DNA of 64,000 nucleotides from Chromera velia (lineage: Eukaryota; Sar; Chromeraceae). The stretch is from NCBI GenBank assembly GCA_018398765.1, contig JAHBMJ010003590.1, positions 1,041 to 65,040 of the forward strand. The letters run 5' to 3'. Positions within the stretch are counted from its first letter, which is position 1; each line of letters starts with the position of its first letter. The notes under the pieces were generated by a model. That model saw nothing but the letters and a program-made list of their open reading frames with translations. It was not told the origin of the DNA and ran no database searches. Shown one piece after another: positions 10,401-23,500 of this stretch. The translations under genes were made by a program, and so were the position numbers.

Positions 10401-13400
10401 AGGCTCTGGACTCTTCTAGTCCTTTCGGGCTTGCAACCACGGTCAGTCAGCCAGTCAGACATTCGTAGCTTAACAGAACCACGGCAGAATTTTGCAGGAA
10501 GTATGAGAAAGAGAAGAACAGCACTGGATTAAGTCCGTCAGGAAGTCCATTTGAGGGAAAGGGCTGACTCCTTAATGCGTCAGTCACACAAAGGGAGGCT
10601 ACCGTGTCGCGTTCTCTTATTGTTGGCAGATAGAAGTGAGGTTGAAGCTGACTTCTGCTACTCACAGGGAAATCTGTTGATTTGTACGACTTCTGGGAAA
10701 GAACTTTGTACAAGATTTGTGTGGCTTGCTGCGTGCAGGTCACCGTTTCCGTCTGCTCTGCATTGTTGGTGACCCGTGCTGCCTCTCTGTTGCGCACGAT
10801 TATCGACTGTTTGAGTCGAGAGAACGGGGGCAGCCTGAGCAGGGCGCTGTTGCCCCAGGTCTCTGCAATTAGTAGCGCCTTGATTGATGACTCGAAACCT
10901 CTGTGGATGGTCTGTGAGCCCTCAGCGCTGCTGGCGTTGTGCAAGGTTGTGCGGGATGCGGTGGAGATCTTCAAGGGACAGAGAGGTCATCTAGAGAGAA
11001 AGGAGACGGAAGGAATGTCAGAGGCCTCTGCTGTGATCCTCCTCTGCTGTCTCCGGATGCTCTGCAGTCTCCTTGAATCCCCCCCAAACGTCAAGAGACT
11101 GCGAGAGGACTCAGATGGCGCCCGCAAGATGACGAAAATTCGGGAGATTGTACACGCAGACGTGCGGCCTCTCGCATCTTCCAGTGGGGAGACGGACAAG
11201 AAGGAAAGTCCCTCAAGTTCGGCATGGCAAACGGTTCTGGCAGATGCAGCCGCAGATGTCGTGTTTGCCTGTGATGTGTGTGCGATTGGTGCTGGCTTTG
11301 GTTCTGTCCCAAGTTCTCAGTCTCTCCAGCAGCAGCAAGAGCAAGAGCAGAAGAGTGGGACAGGAAGTCTTCTGTCTCCAGTTCCAGATCTCCCCAGCCC
11401 CCTGAGTGCCCTTGTCGAGGCTCTCGATTCATATGACGCAATGAGAAAGAGTGCACCTGCAGAGGGGACAGTGAGAAAGAACCAGAAGGAGGGCATCAAA
11501 CGCAGAGGGGTCACGGCTCTGAAGGCGCTCCAGATGGAGCCAGTGCTTGTGCATCTGGCAAATTCTGCCGAGTTCCCTCATTTGTTCTCTTCTACCCTTC
11601 ATGACATGAAGCCTGATCGGCATAGAAAGGGAAAAGGTAAAGAGGGGGGGGCTGCGGTGCCTCTCGCAGTGCGAGCCGCGTTTCTCCTGGCATCCATCGC
11701 ATGCGATGCCGAGGCACCCCGCCACTCCCCGCCTGCCGCTGCGGCTGCTCAAAGCTCTTCTGAGGACAGTTCACGAGTATCGATCCTCTGCAGAGTCTTC
11801 GAGGAGGGCTTCGAGGGAGGGAATGAGGCGGCGAGATGTAAAACGATACAGGTAGGTCGGACTCGCATGCATTCGTGTGCTTTTGTTGAAAAACGAAACA
11901 CGTGGGGTCGTTTGATTCTTCTGCGGTCAGTGGACACACACATGGATGGAGGCATTATATCATGAGGCTCTCTCTTCTTTGTTCCTTCTCCTGCATGGGA
12001 TTGCTGGTCACTGGGGGGCTGGCATGTTTTGCTTTCATCTGCAGTCAGAAAGCAAAAAGAGAATGACGGGTTGTTTCCCATTACCGTGCGTGACTTTTAC
12101 ACTCACGATGGATGGGTGCATGCAGGAATGGCCGGGTGGCTTTTGTAGAGATACATTCTTCCTTCCATGAATCCGAATCCATGCTTGACCCAACGTATGC
12201 ATGCATGCAGGAGGTGGCGGCTCTCTGCTTGAGCAAGCTGACATTCCACATGACTCTGACTGCCAAGTCCGCCCTTGCGAGAGAGGAGAGGCGACGACAG
12301 CACGCCTCTGCCTCCTCTGCAGCAGTCTCGCCTTCTTCAGAGACAGAGAAGGAGGGAGGAGGGCTCCATCTGTCGGGGTCCTCTGTTGACTCGTTGGAGC
12401 GTGACTTTTTCCTGGCAACAGGGTTGGGGGAGGATCCGTCCACAAAGAAGAAGAAAGAGAGAGAGGCGAAGAGAGAGAGACCCCCAGCCGACTTTGATTT
12501 CCTTTCAGAGGACTCAGAAGGGGAAGAAGAGGGGAGGGGGAAGGGAGGAGAAAGTGTGCCGTCTCCGTCTGTCGAGAAGAAAAAATCAGCAGGAGACGCC
12601 CTATTGGGTGCCTTGGGGTTGATAGGGAAGATTTTGATGACGATGATCGGAAGTCCTCAGGGATCTCTCGAGACTGGAGGAGGAGAGGAGTCCCCCCCCT
12701 TTTCTCTACCCGTCTCCTTTTCTGGACCCCTTCTGTGGATCTCTTGGAGGGCCTTCCTCCCCCAGCTGATCGATCTGGCCTGGTGGAGACAGCAAGTCTT
12801 TCCTCTCGTTCCTGCAGGCCGACATGCAGTAGACGAGTTGGTGCAGGACTTTCTGCCGTCCCTGGTTCGTTTTGCCACTTTCCTTTCTTTTTCTGCCGCG
12901 CTGGGTGGGGAGGCGACAGAGCTGAGAGGAAATGCAAGCGAAGAGGCGCTCCTCGGAACCTTCAAGCCTGCAGATGCGATACCGGGATCAGGGGGGAGAG
13001 TCACCCAGTCATTCAAGGACTGTCTTAGTGAGGCAACTGCGCGAAGCCCTCCATTACTCTCCCCGGTGGTCATTGCCTACGGAGGCCCTGACACCACGGC
13101 CTGGGTCCCCAACCGGATCTTCACCGCCGTGCACCCTGCCGACAAGTTCAGAGGCTCTGTGCCACTGAACGTGCACCGACACAGGATTGACACGGCACAC
13201 CCGATTGCACGTGTACCTCCCCCAGGGTGGAGACGCACATATGACTTTCGGGACCGTGCAAGGGGGCTTGAGGGGGCATCTGTGGTTGTGATTGATTTTG
13301 ATCCGCGAAGCAAAGTGGAGGAGTCGGATGTGCGGATTGATTTTATTGTGCACCATTATGGTGTTGGGGAAGGGGGGGCCGAGGGAGGAAAAGAAAAGGA

Positions 13401-16400
13401 GAAGGAAAAGAAAACGTTCCGATCCTCAAGCTCTCTCCGCCAATTGCAGTACCACAAAGTCGCACAGCTGGAGGTCAGTCAGTCGATTTTGTGTACGTGC
13501 GTGCATTCAGTGTCTTGTTCCTTTCCCCCCTTTCAGCCTCGATCTGTTTGTCCGTGTCTTCGCCCTTTTTTCTTTCCCCATTTGTGCGGAAGAGAGCCCG
13601 GGGGGAGGGGGCGGGGGCGAAAAGAAAGTATCAAAGTCCGTGAAGGGCTGAGTGCATGCTGAAATTTTAGCCCAGAATCCTTTCACTCAGTCTTATCGCC
13701 GGCTGCTGAAGGTATTCGAAGAACTGAGTCTCATCACCCCCTTCCCCTGCCTCTGTTCTTGCCTTCCTCCTTCCTCTCTGCAGGTGAAATACGAATGCTC
13801 GTATGCAGACACTGAGTTTGACTGGGGTTTTCGTGCCACCGTTACCGCAGTCTTCGTTGCTGGTCAAGGGGACGCTGCGACTGTGCACCCTGCCTGCGAC
13901 ATTCTTTGGAGTTCCTTGCAAGCCTGCTCCCTTCTGGCCGACTTCCTTGCCAATGTGGACGCAGACGGTATCGCTCTGGGTTGGGCTGAGGGGGGGCAGG
14001 TTGAGGAAAAGGCTGGAGTGGAGGGCAGCAGAGAGGTAATGCTTGCTGTTCGGGGCCCCGAATCTGTCGGTGAGGTATCGGGAACTGACAATACAGACAG
14101 GCTGGGTCTCAAGCAGAACGTTGGAGGGGTCAGCGGACCTGGGGAAAAAGGGGCGGAGGGTGGGGGGAAGGCCAAAGGATGTGAAAAAAAGAAACCCTGC
14201 GCTACAACTAGTAGCGTCCTGTCTCATCTTCTGCCCTTGACCAGTTTGAGCGACTGTGTGTTTGACGCACGCAGTTGCCTGTCTCTCGCACAGGCAGAGG
14301 GACGGGGGGCTGAGAGAGAGAGGACAGATGGGCACAAAGGGGAGGTGGGGAGAAGTTTGAGTGAGACTTCCCGATACTATCATGCAGAGCCCCAATTTGC
14401 CGTCTCCTCTCCAAGTTCCGCCCTCCGCACGCCCTCCTCTCTAGCCGCGGCGTGTCTGTCGGGGGGGGAGGCGATCCTAGAGATCCAGAGGCTGCTTTCC
14501 TTGTTCCCCTCCTTCCTCTCCTACGTCAGTCGCAGCAGGGACGTCCGACGTTACCGCTCTCCCTGTGCGTCTTCTTCCCCCCCTCCGTTCGGACCGGTCG
14601 ACGAACCCCTAGGACTCCTCTATGACATCACCGAGGCGCCTTCACCCTCACCCTCTCGCCCCGTCTCCGCACCCCACAGCCCAGACCGCTTGATCTCCTC
14701 TCCTGGAAGGGACGTCTCCATCGAGATGACGATGCCACATCTTCAACCACTAAATGACTCTCCAGCAGCAGGAGGAGCAGGAGGGGGGAGTAGACAAGCC
14801 AAGGCACCCCAGCCGGAAGCAGGTGCAGCTCGAGACGCCCACTCGTTTCTGGTTGATTTGCTCCGTAGTCGCGGGGCTGCGTTGGATCTTGACCAGGCGG
14901 TGTACTCCCAGATGCCTGCGGGGGAGAGGTGCATGCTGCCGGGCAACTTTGATGGAATGAGAGAGGCTGAACGTGGGATGACTGCATCCCTGCTCCTCCA
15001 AGCTGCAGCCGTGAGGAAAGCGGCGATGAGATGCGCAACTGAGATCAGGCGCACACGGGCAGAGAAAGGCGAACCGGCTGCAGGGGAGAGTGGAGGAGGA
15101 AGGGTGGAGGTAGAGATCCCAGACCAAATTGGGCAACTCTGGGGGCTTGCTCAACGCAAAGCCAGAGAGTGGGTGTACGCCCAGAAGCAGCGTCTTGCAA
15201 TGGCATCGAACGGTACGGACCCGAAAACAAAGACGGATCTCGCACGGGAGCTTTTCGACCGGTGCGAGTTGGTGGTCTCTGTAATGAAGGTTGTTGGAGT
15301 TTCCTCGTCCTCGTCTGTGCGTGACCAAGCAGGGCGACGAGCAGGAGGTTGGGAGGAGGGGGGCGGTTCATTTGTGTGTCTTGGTGGTGGAGGCGCAGGG
15401 GCAGAGTATGAGGACTCGGACGACGAGCTCGCGTCCCTTTCCAGAAGGTGAGTGAGTTGAGAAGCAATTGATTGCTGCAGCATGCCCTTTGTAGTCATTT
15501 TCTTTCAGCAGGACTTCTTTCTACAATGGCGAACTGGGCAGAAGAAGAAGTGAAACGATCTGATTGTTGTTTTTCCTGCCATCTTTTCTCGCTAGCGTTC
15601 TTTCAAAGAAGTGTTTGGTTTGTCTCTCAAATTGGTTAATTTTTTAGTTGATGGGGGTGTTTTGGGGCAATCAGTGTTGTTCGTACTTCTCTTGTGGGTT
15701 CTTTTCTGGCAGTCATCTCCGCGTGTGTCTATCTGTCTCTGCAGCTTCTCGTCTCTGTGGGGAGGTGGAGGTGGAGGTCAGGGACCCTCCAAGTCCCTGG
15801 AGGATGGGTTCAAACACGCGGCAATTGCAGCTGCGGTTGGTGGGAGTTCCTCTGGCTTTGGAGGAGGAACGAGTGGAGCGTTGCAGAGCGCCCCTCTCCT
15901 TTCAGTGTCTGGAGACTCCGGCCCTCCTCGGTCGTTCACGGATGGGAGCAGCTTCGTTCGTTCACTTGCGGGGGGGGGCATTTCTCAGCCTCTGCACGGG
16001 TCTCTGCAGATGATGAAGGGGGGCGAGGGGGGAGGAGGAGGAGGAGGAGGAGGAGGAAAACGAGAGAAAGGGAAAGGAAAGAAGGGGGCTCCTCAGAGTT
16101 CGGCCGCCGCCGCCGCATCGTCGGTGAACAGGTCTGCGGACTTTGGAGGAGGTTTGCCTCAGAAGTCATCCGACCTTCCTCCAGGGACGCTCCCTCAGAA
16201 TCGGTCCTTCACCTCTGTTCGTCGTGAGATGAAGAGTGAGATGCTGGGTGCACTCGACAACTTCCGTCGGCTTATGCGGGCAGGTACCACCACTGGCAGT
16301 GAGACAGGTACAGGCACCGCTCAGGCGGGAGTGGGTCGATTGGCCCGGAAACATTCGCAGCAGAGCACAGAGCAGGACCCAGACATCCAGTCAGTGGCTT

Positions 16401-19400
16401 CCTCGGCAGTGCACCCGTTGCCTGCCTCCGGGGGTGGTGACTTTGGTGTGAGTGTGCAACTACAGAGACAAGAGGCATTGCGTGCGCTGACAGACTTTCT
16501 GTGCTCTGATGTTTCTGCCAAAGAGGTGCGGGACGCGGTGATGCGGGTTCATCTGTGTGCCTCTCGCCTGGCCCTCTCTTGGACCGTTGAAGCTCTGCTT
16601 GCGCGCGTCATTGCGGCATCCATGCCCCGCGCTCGCCGGCAGTCGCTCTCACGGCCTGGCCGAGGGGTGTCTCTGGCCCGATCTCAGAGCGGCGTCTCTG
16701 CGCAGTCTAGGAGAACAGAGGGAGAGGCGGGGTGCCTCCTTGTAGATGCTGCCCAGAGGCTTGTGGTACAGACCCACAGCGTCTGCGCATGCCTTGACCA
16801 GTCACGTACGGGAACTGTGGCACTGTCGGGAGTCGAAGGAGACAGACAGGGAAAGGCCAAGGGGGCAGGAGACGCCCTCTCTATATGGACAGTGCCGAGG
16901 TTTTCAATCACTGCGCGAGAAAACCTACTGCAGATCTTTCTTTCTTTCGCAGCTGCCGCTGCAAATGGAAGCATTTTCCCCAACTTCACGGCAACCGGAG
17001 GAGACATCCGACCGAATGCCGCTGACGCGTTGGCGCTTCCCCCCACAGTAGTCGGAAAGTCACAAGCACACGCTTTGCATCTCCTTGCAAGTCAGCTAGT
17101 CGACCCGTCTGTGGGGGACGGTCTCTTTACCGCACTCTCGGAGGTCCTCTCCTTTCTTATTGCGACCATGACCCCCTCTCCGGGGTTGTTCTCCCAGCAC
17201 CAGAGGAAAACCAGAAAGGATTCCGAAAGCTGCGGTCCCCTGCCCCCCCCGCTGCATCGGAGCGAGGCCCGATCCCGGGTGGCTATGTACAGCCAGGGCT
17301 GGATGATTCCTTTGTTTCTTTCTTGGCTTGGGAAGTCTGTGGGAGTCCTCGCAACCCAGAGGCTGCTCTCTGCCTCTTCTTCCTCACATGCGCACCAGCA
17401 GCCTCAAAGCGGGGCAGGGGGAAGTGTCCTCTCGACCCCCTCTAGAGACAGAGGAAAGGACAGGGATGTTCACAGGGAGCGGGAGCAAGACGCGATGAGG
17501 CAGTCTCTTGAGAGACGGTGTTCCCTCTTCTTTCGGTGTGTCCACAGGGCCATTCGTACAAGCTGTGCGGCCATGGATAAGCTGATAGGGGAGCTTGGAC
17601 GTCCGACCTCTGAGGGGCCTCGGCCTGCTTCTCTAGCAGAGCGCGGGAAGGGTCAAGGAGAAGGGGAAGGTATCGGGTGGTTGACATCAATAGTGGCCGT
17701 TGCGCTCGTGTTTCCTGTCAGCAGGAAAGCGGCAGTGCCGGATGCAGAGCTTAAAAAGGAAACAAGGGATTTGTCTTCTGCAGAGCAGAGACGGCTCTTC
17801 TTCGCAGTCACCGATGGTGAGGGGTTCAAAGAGGCAGACTCCAAAATGGATGTGCAGCTCAAGTTCCTCCGTGCTGGTACGGCCTTGTCTCACTTCCCCT
17901 GGCTCTCTGCTCGTCCCATTGTTCGGACAGTGGCTGAAGGGGGTGAGGCATTCACTGACGGGGTTCTAATCCGAGACCGCAGTGGAGCGCCGGGGACAGA
18001 CAGCAAGAACTCTGGGAAATTGTCAGCCGTCTTCATCCCGGACTTTCGACAAGAAGGGATGCCCGGAAATGGAGGAGAGTCGGGGGATGAAGGCACTTTT
18101 GTGCTTTCTGAAGTCTGTCTGTTGACGGGCAAGGAGCTTGCTGGTGAGAGTGGGGTAAAAGCCTTTGAGTCTGGCTTTCGTCTGCTCCTTGCTGATGTGG
18201 GGAGAATGGGGCAGGATGACAAAGAGAGACCCCGAGATTCCGAGACGGAGACCGAGAAGAAGGCGGAGAGTGTGCACTTACTGGGTCGCTTCGTACCTCT
18301 GGACCCTCTGGCAGGCACGAAGCCGAGAACGAGGGTCGAGAAGGAAGCAGGGGAGGCACCGAAGGAAAAGGGAGACAAGGAAAAGGAGAAGGAGAAGGGT
18401 GAAAAGGAAAGAGAAAGCGAAGAAAGAAATTTCTGCGAGAACGAAATGTCAGAAGCAGAAGAGATACGCGAAGCCGTAAAGATTTACACGCTCTCTCTCT
18501 TCTCTTCCCTTTGTCGCGTCGCATTTTCTTCTTCCCTCGCGAGACTACAGAGACTCGTCCCTTGCACTCCAGACACGCCCAGTGCTTCTGCACTTTCTCA
18601 AATGTGTTTAGGGATGCTGTGCAAAACACTCAGCGTCGGCACCCGGGGGCCTTCAAAGAAAGAGGGTCAACAGTCCGAAGCAGAGAGGGAGAGAGAAGGT
18701 AGATCTCTGTTGCCTTCTGTCCTTTCTCTCGCCTTCCCCTCCAGATATCCGACGAATCTGGCTGCCTGTGCTGCCACGATGGATGAATCTTCAAGCGCTG
18801 AACCTCAGCAGGCTTCAGTCGCCTCCTCGTCCTCCTTGTCGGCTGCAGAGCTGGCAGTGTTCGCTCTCGACCAACTTCAGCTGTCCCTCACGCCGGGTTT
18901 GGCGTCCTCTGTTGGTGGTGAGGGGGCAGGGGGGGGGTTGGGATCAGTGGACGCTCTGCAGGCGTCGAAAGGCCGAGAGACGGTGCTGGGTGCAGTGCTG
19001 GCTCTCCTGGACGTTTCCTTCTCGAATGCGCCTGACGTCATCTCAAAGGTCTTCCGTCTCTTCGCTTCGTCAACGGCCCAGGCTGCTGCACGGAAAGCGA
19101 ACGTGATTATTCCAACAAGATCTCGGGTGGATGAGACTGTAGGAGACTCCGACCGTCTTCCCATGCAACTGCCTCTCCTTCCTCCACCCCCCAGCTGGAA
19201 TCTCCTGGACCTTTCTGGGTGTGAGTGTCCCTCTGATTTGCCATCTGAGGATCCTCTGGGGTCCCTCCGGCCGGTCACTCTGCAGTCCCGCTTGCCTCTG
19301 CCTTCGCGTAGTGGAGAGAAGTCCGTCTGGAGAATCTACGCATGCAGTGACGTCTGCTTCCGCATTGACGTCTGTCAGAGGCTTTCCGGGGCCATGGTGC

Positions 19401-20460
19401 CCCTCTGGCACCAGCGCGTGGCCCCTCATCGGCTTCGTGGGTCGAAAGCAGAGAGGCGGAAGGTGTTCACTCTCGCAGTCAGCGGGAGAGAGCAGCAACT
19501 GGCAGACCCATGCCTGGCGGCGGTGGACGATGAGGATGAGGACAGCGGAAAGAGCCAGAGAGACACACACTTCGTGGTCAGTGGGATAGTAGAGGACCTT
19601 GTTCCTTCTTTTTCTGATTTTGTTCCTTCAATTTGTGATCCGCTTTCGTGATTGTTCTTTTCTTCTGTTTCTTTTCTCGCTCTCTCTTTCCTTTTGCATT
19701 GTGTGCATCTACGCTTTCATATTCCCTGATTCCTGCTGAATATGAGTCTGTACGTGATGCCTCCCTCCCTCTAACAGTGGATCCTTCCTTGCACACTTTT
19801 CATTTCTGACTGCGCGCGTGCAGATTGACCGCCGGAGTCTTCGGTACTTCTTGCCGGTGAGCGTCGAGTGTCGGGGTTCCAACGGGTTTGTGGTCTTCGC
19901 AGGACGAAACCGTTTTGAGGTGGAAATCCCTGACGGCAGCGGGGAGCCTGGGACGAAAAAGAAGAAAAAGAAGAAGGAGAAAAAAGAAAAAGACGGGAAG
20001 GAAAAAGTTGCCCTCGGTGTGCTCTCAGGAGGAGGAGAGCACCTTTTCCTCACCATTACCACAGCAGCACCGACTGCCTCGTTCTTGCGTCTCTTCCGTC
20101 ACACAGACGTAAAGCCCAAAATCAACCTTCAGGATTTGCATGACAACCCCCAAAGTACATTCCTCAGAGAGACGCGCAAATTCGAGACCGAAGAAGTGAA
20201 ATGGCGCATTCTCCACAGTCCTCTGCTTCATTCAACTTCGATGATGCGGTCGGAAGACAATGGGAAGAGTGACATGGACACTGCCTTCTATCGGTCAGTC
20301 AATGCTCATTCATTGATCTTTCCTTCCTACCTTCTTGTGGTGGACCTTGCGTGAATTTCTTTCTGGGCGCTTTTGCCCGTGGCGTTGCTGTGCAGATGCC
20401 TTCTGCCCCTGGTACTTCTTGCGTGCGTGCGTGCGTGAGAGAGAGAGAGAGAGTGTGTGC

Positions 20461-20493
<33 letters not shown>

Positions 20494-20495
20494 CA

Positions 20496-20535
<40 letters not shown>

Positions 20536-23500
20536 CGGGACCCGAGACCAAAGTGGCTGCACATGCACCAACAAAGACGACGGTCAGCATGGCAATGCGG
20601 AGATTTTCACTATCTTGAACAAGACTTGCATGGACATGGACTGCCAGGAGCCAGGCTCGGACGGCTATAGTCATTCATTCATTCATTCATTCACTCATTC
20701 ATTCATTCATTCATTCATTCATCCTTCGCCGTCTCTTGTCTGTCTGTTTTTGTTTTTTCAGGTGGTCAGAGGTGTTTGCCACCCCCGAGACTCACGAAGC
20801 CTCCGTCCTCTCCACCAGGGCGTCCCTTCTCTGGGAGGCCGCAGGGGGGGCGACGGGGGGGCGGGGATCCCAAGAGAAGAAACCCGGACCTTTTCTCGAA
20901 GAAATACTCGAGACTCTGGTGGTGGCATCCCGGCGACTGGCATTGGCCCGGGGGGAAAGCGAAGAGGCTGCTGCATCTAGTAGCGCCACGTCGGGTGTTT
21001 CTCTGAACAGAACAATCGGCATGCGAGCAGCGTTCTCGTCTGCCTCTGCTGTGCTGTCTGTGCTGTCTCCGTTCGCTGCGCCGGACCCCTCGGGAGACCG
21101 CTTTCCGGGGGCATGGAGCCCTGCCGAACTAGTTGGAGGGGAATTCGCGTGGGGATCAGGGAGCGGAAGTCACGAGGCTTCAAATCTGGAGAAAGGTCTG
21201 AGGGGAGATGAGACAGGGGGCGCCGGGGGTGCAGGAGGTTCTTGTTGGTTTGATCCCACAACCCGTTTGTCTGAGGCGGCAGGCATTGGAAGACTCGCAG
21301 ACGATGCGAGTCCGAACTCTCGTCTGTGGGGGGCGTGGGCTGCTCGTCCCTTTGAGATCTTTTCCGATCAGGATAGGGTGAGTGGGAGTGTGGATGGGTT
21401 GGGGGGGGGGAGCATGAAGGATCTCCTGCGTGCTTTCTTGTCACGAGGAGAGGTGGGGCCTAGTGGAGGGGGGTCCTCGGGTCTCTTCGATGTGTCTGCA
21501 GGGGAAGGAGCACGGCGTGCAGAAGAGGAGGGGGAGACGGGCATGGCAATGCTTGGGGGCAATTTTCCGCTAGCACTCTTTCATTCCCGCCCTGCTCTAG
21601 CAACGGTAGTGTACGAAAAGCTCTGGGATTGCGTTGACCTTCTTTGCGAGTGTGGTGACATCTTTTCCTCAAAAGCGGACAGGGCATCTCAACCTTTACA
21701 CCAAATAGAGGCCGTCTCTCTCCGGTCCACACTCTTGGGAGGTCTCCTGGCTGCTCTCGCCCACATTCGGGCCGCAAGTCCCCTAAGCGTTCAGACAAGA
21801 GATCCCTCCGTTGCACAGTCGGAGACGGACTTGAAGAAAGTCCGTCTCCGTCATGAGAAGCTTCGGAGAATAGCTGCAGACGCGCGGTGTGCTTTCAGAA
21901 CCCCGCTCTTCCGAACAGCAAAAGAGGGCCATATGCGTTCCTTGGATTCTCTTACCCTTCTACGACGACAAACGGTCGTCTCGAGGGTCGGCACAGGTCT
22001 CTGTGCTTTTGCTCTGATGAGCGGGGCAGCGACAGGACCTCCAGGAGCGCCACACCATCACCAGGGGGAGCTGTGTGGGTGGGACGGGGGTCCCCAGAAT
22101 GCTCGGAGCAGCAGCATCGAAACTGTGTCCTGTGCCGTGACCGCAAAAGAGAAAGAGGACGATTCTGCAGAGACGGCAGCTTTCGAGCCGTCTCCGCCTG
22201 CATCCCCTTCCGCCGAGTCACAAGTCCGAGTCTTCCGCCAACAGCTGGACGCGTCCTCTATCGATGAGCAGGGAGTCAGTGGGGAACTTCTGCAGAAGAT
22301 GCTGGACAGGTGGGGCGTCTCTGCGGGGTGCCTGAAGACGTTGGCAAGCGGGCAGGAAGGGAAGGAGAAGGCGCCCCGGCATTCTGTGCGGTGGAGAGAG
22401 CTCCGAGGGTGTATGCGCGAGCTGGCTGCAGCAGGAAAAGAGGGCCGACTGCAGGAGTCAGTCTGGAATCTCGGGGGGGATCGGCGCGGGTTCCCCTTTT
22501 GTTGTGGCCTCTTTGAGGGAATTTTCTGTGTTGCTCAACTTCAATTACTTCACGATTTTGCATGGTCGACTGGAAAGGAAAGACTTTTTTTAAACGCTGT
22601 CTTTTTGTGTGCCTGTCTTTTCTTTGCGTGCGTCAGCATGGCGCCTTCTTGCATGCATGAGGTCCTTGTGCAGGCCGGCCTTTGTGTGATATTTTACATC
22701 ATCATGAACAACGCTTCGTGGTTCTCTCCCCCTTTTCGTTTTCTTCCTTCGTTTGCCCCTCTTTGACTTCTTTCCACATGTATGCAGAGTCTGCGGGGAT
22801 GTGTGGAGGGACTGGGATGACACGGCGTTGGTGAAGGAACTGGCGGCTAACGCTGTGGCCCTAGATGAGGAGGTCAGAGAGAGGCCTTGCAAGAGAAGGG
22901 GGGGCAGGGAATGCGATTCCTTCCGTTCTCCGCACGGAGAGTGCATTGATGTCCTGAGGGAGGGGCTACCTTGCCGATTCCTGATTTACCGCTGTCCTTC
23001 TGGCTTCGTAACTCGAATTTGCACCACTACAGCCGATGTTCATCTTTCAGAGGAAAAGGCCTGAATGCTGAGAACAGAAGAAACGAGAGAGAAGACCGCG
23101 TTTGTCCTTCCTTCTCAAATATGCCCATGCAGTTATTCCGCTTTCTTGCTTTATTTGTGTATCTCTTCAGTTGAGTCGATGAGAACAAAATGAATGATTT
23201 GATGATCTTGCTTGCAGAGCTTCACGGTGGGAAAACTGGAGATCCCCCTCGACAGAGGATTCTTTCTTGGACCCCCCAGGGCTGCCCACTCGATCAGCAG
23301 TGGGGCGACGACCCGTTCCTCTGCCTCGAGGTCCGGAGGAGACGGGCGTCGGAGTCGGGGGTCCTCTAGGAGTGTGTCTAGTCAGAGTGCGGGGGGACGG
23401 AGGAGGCGGTCTTCTGCAGGTGAGGATGGAGAGGAAGAGGAGGAGTCGGAGAGTGAGGGCAGAGGGAGCGAGGAAGAGGAGGAAGGAGAGCTCGACTCAG

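Noticed and set aside
20758-21022. Overlapping minus-strand ORFs
   Set aside because: They lie entirely opposite exon 10 of the ligase in GC-rich DNA with few stops. There is no independent evidence.
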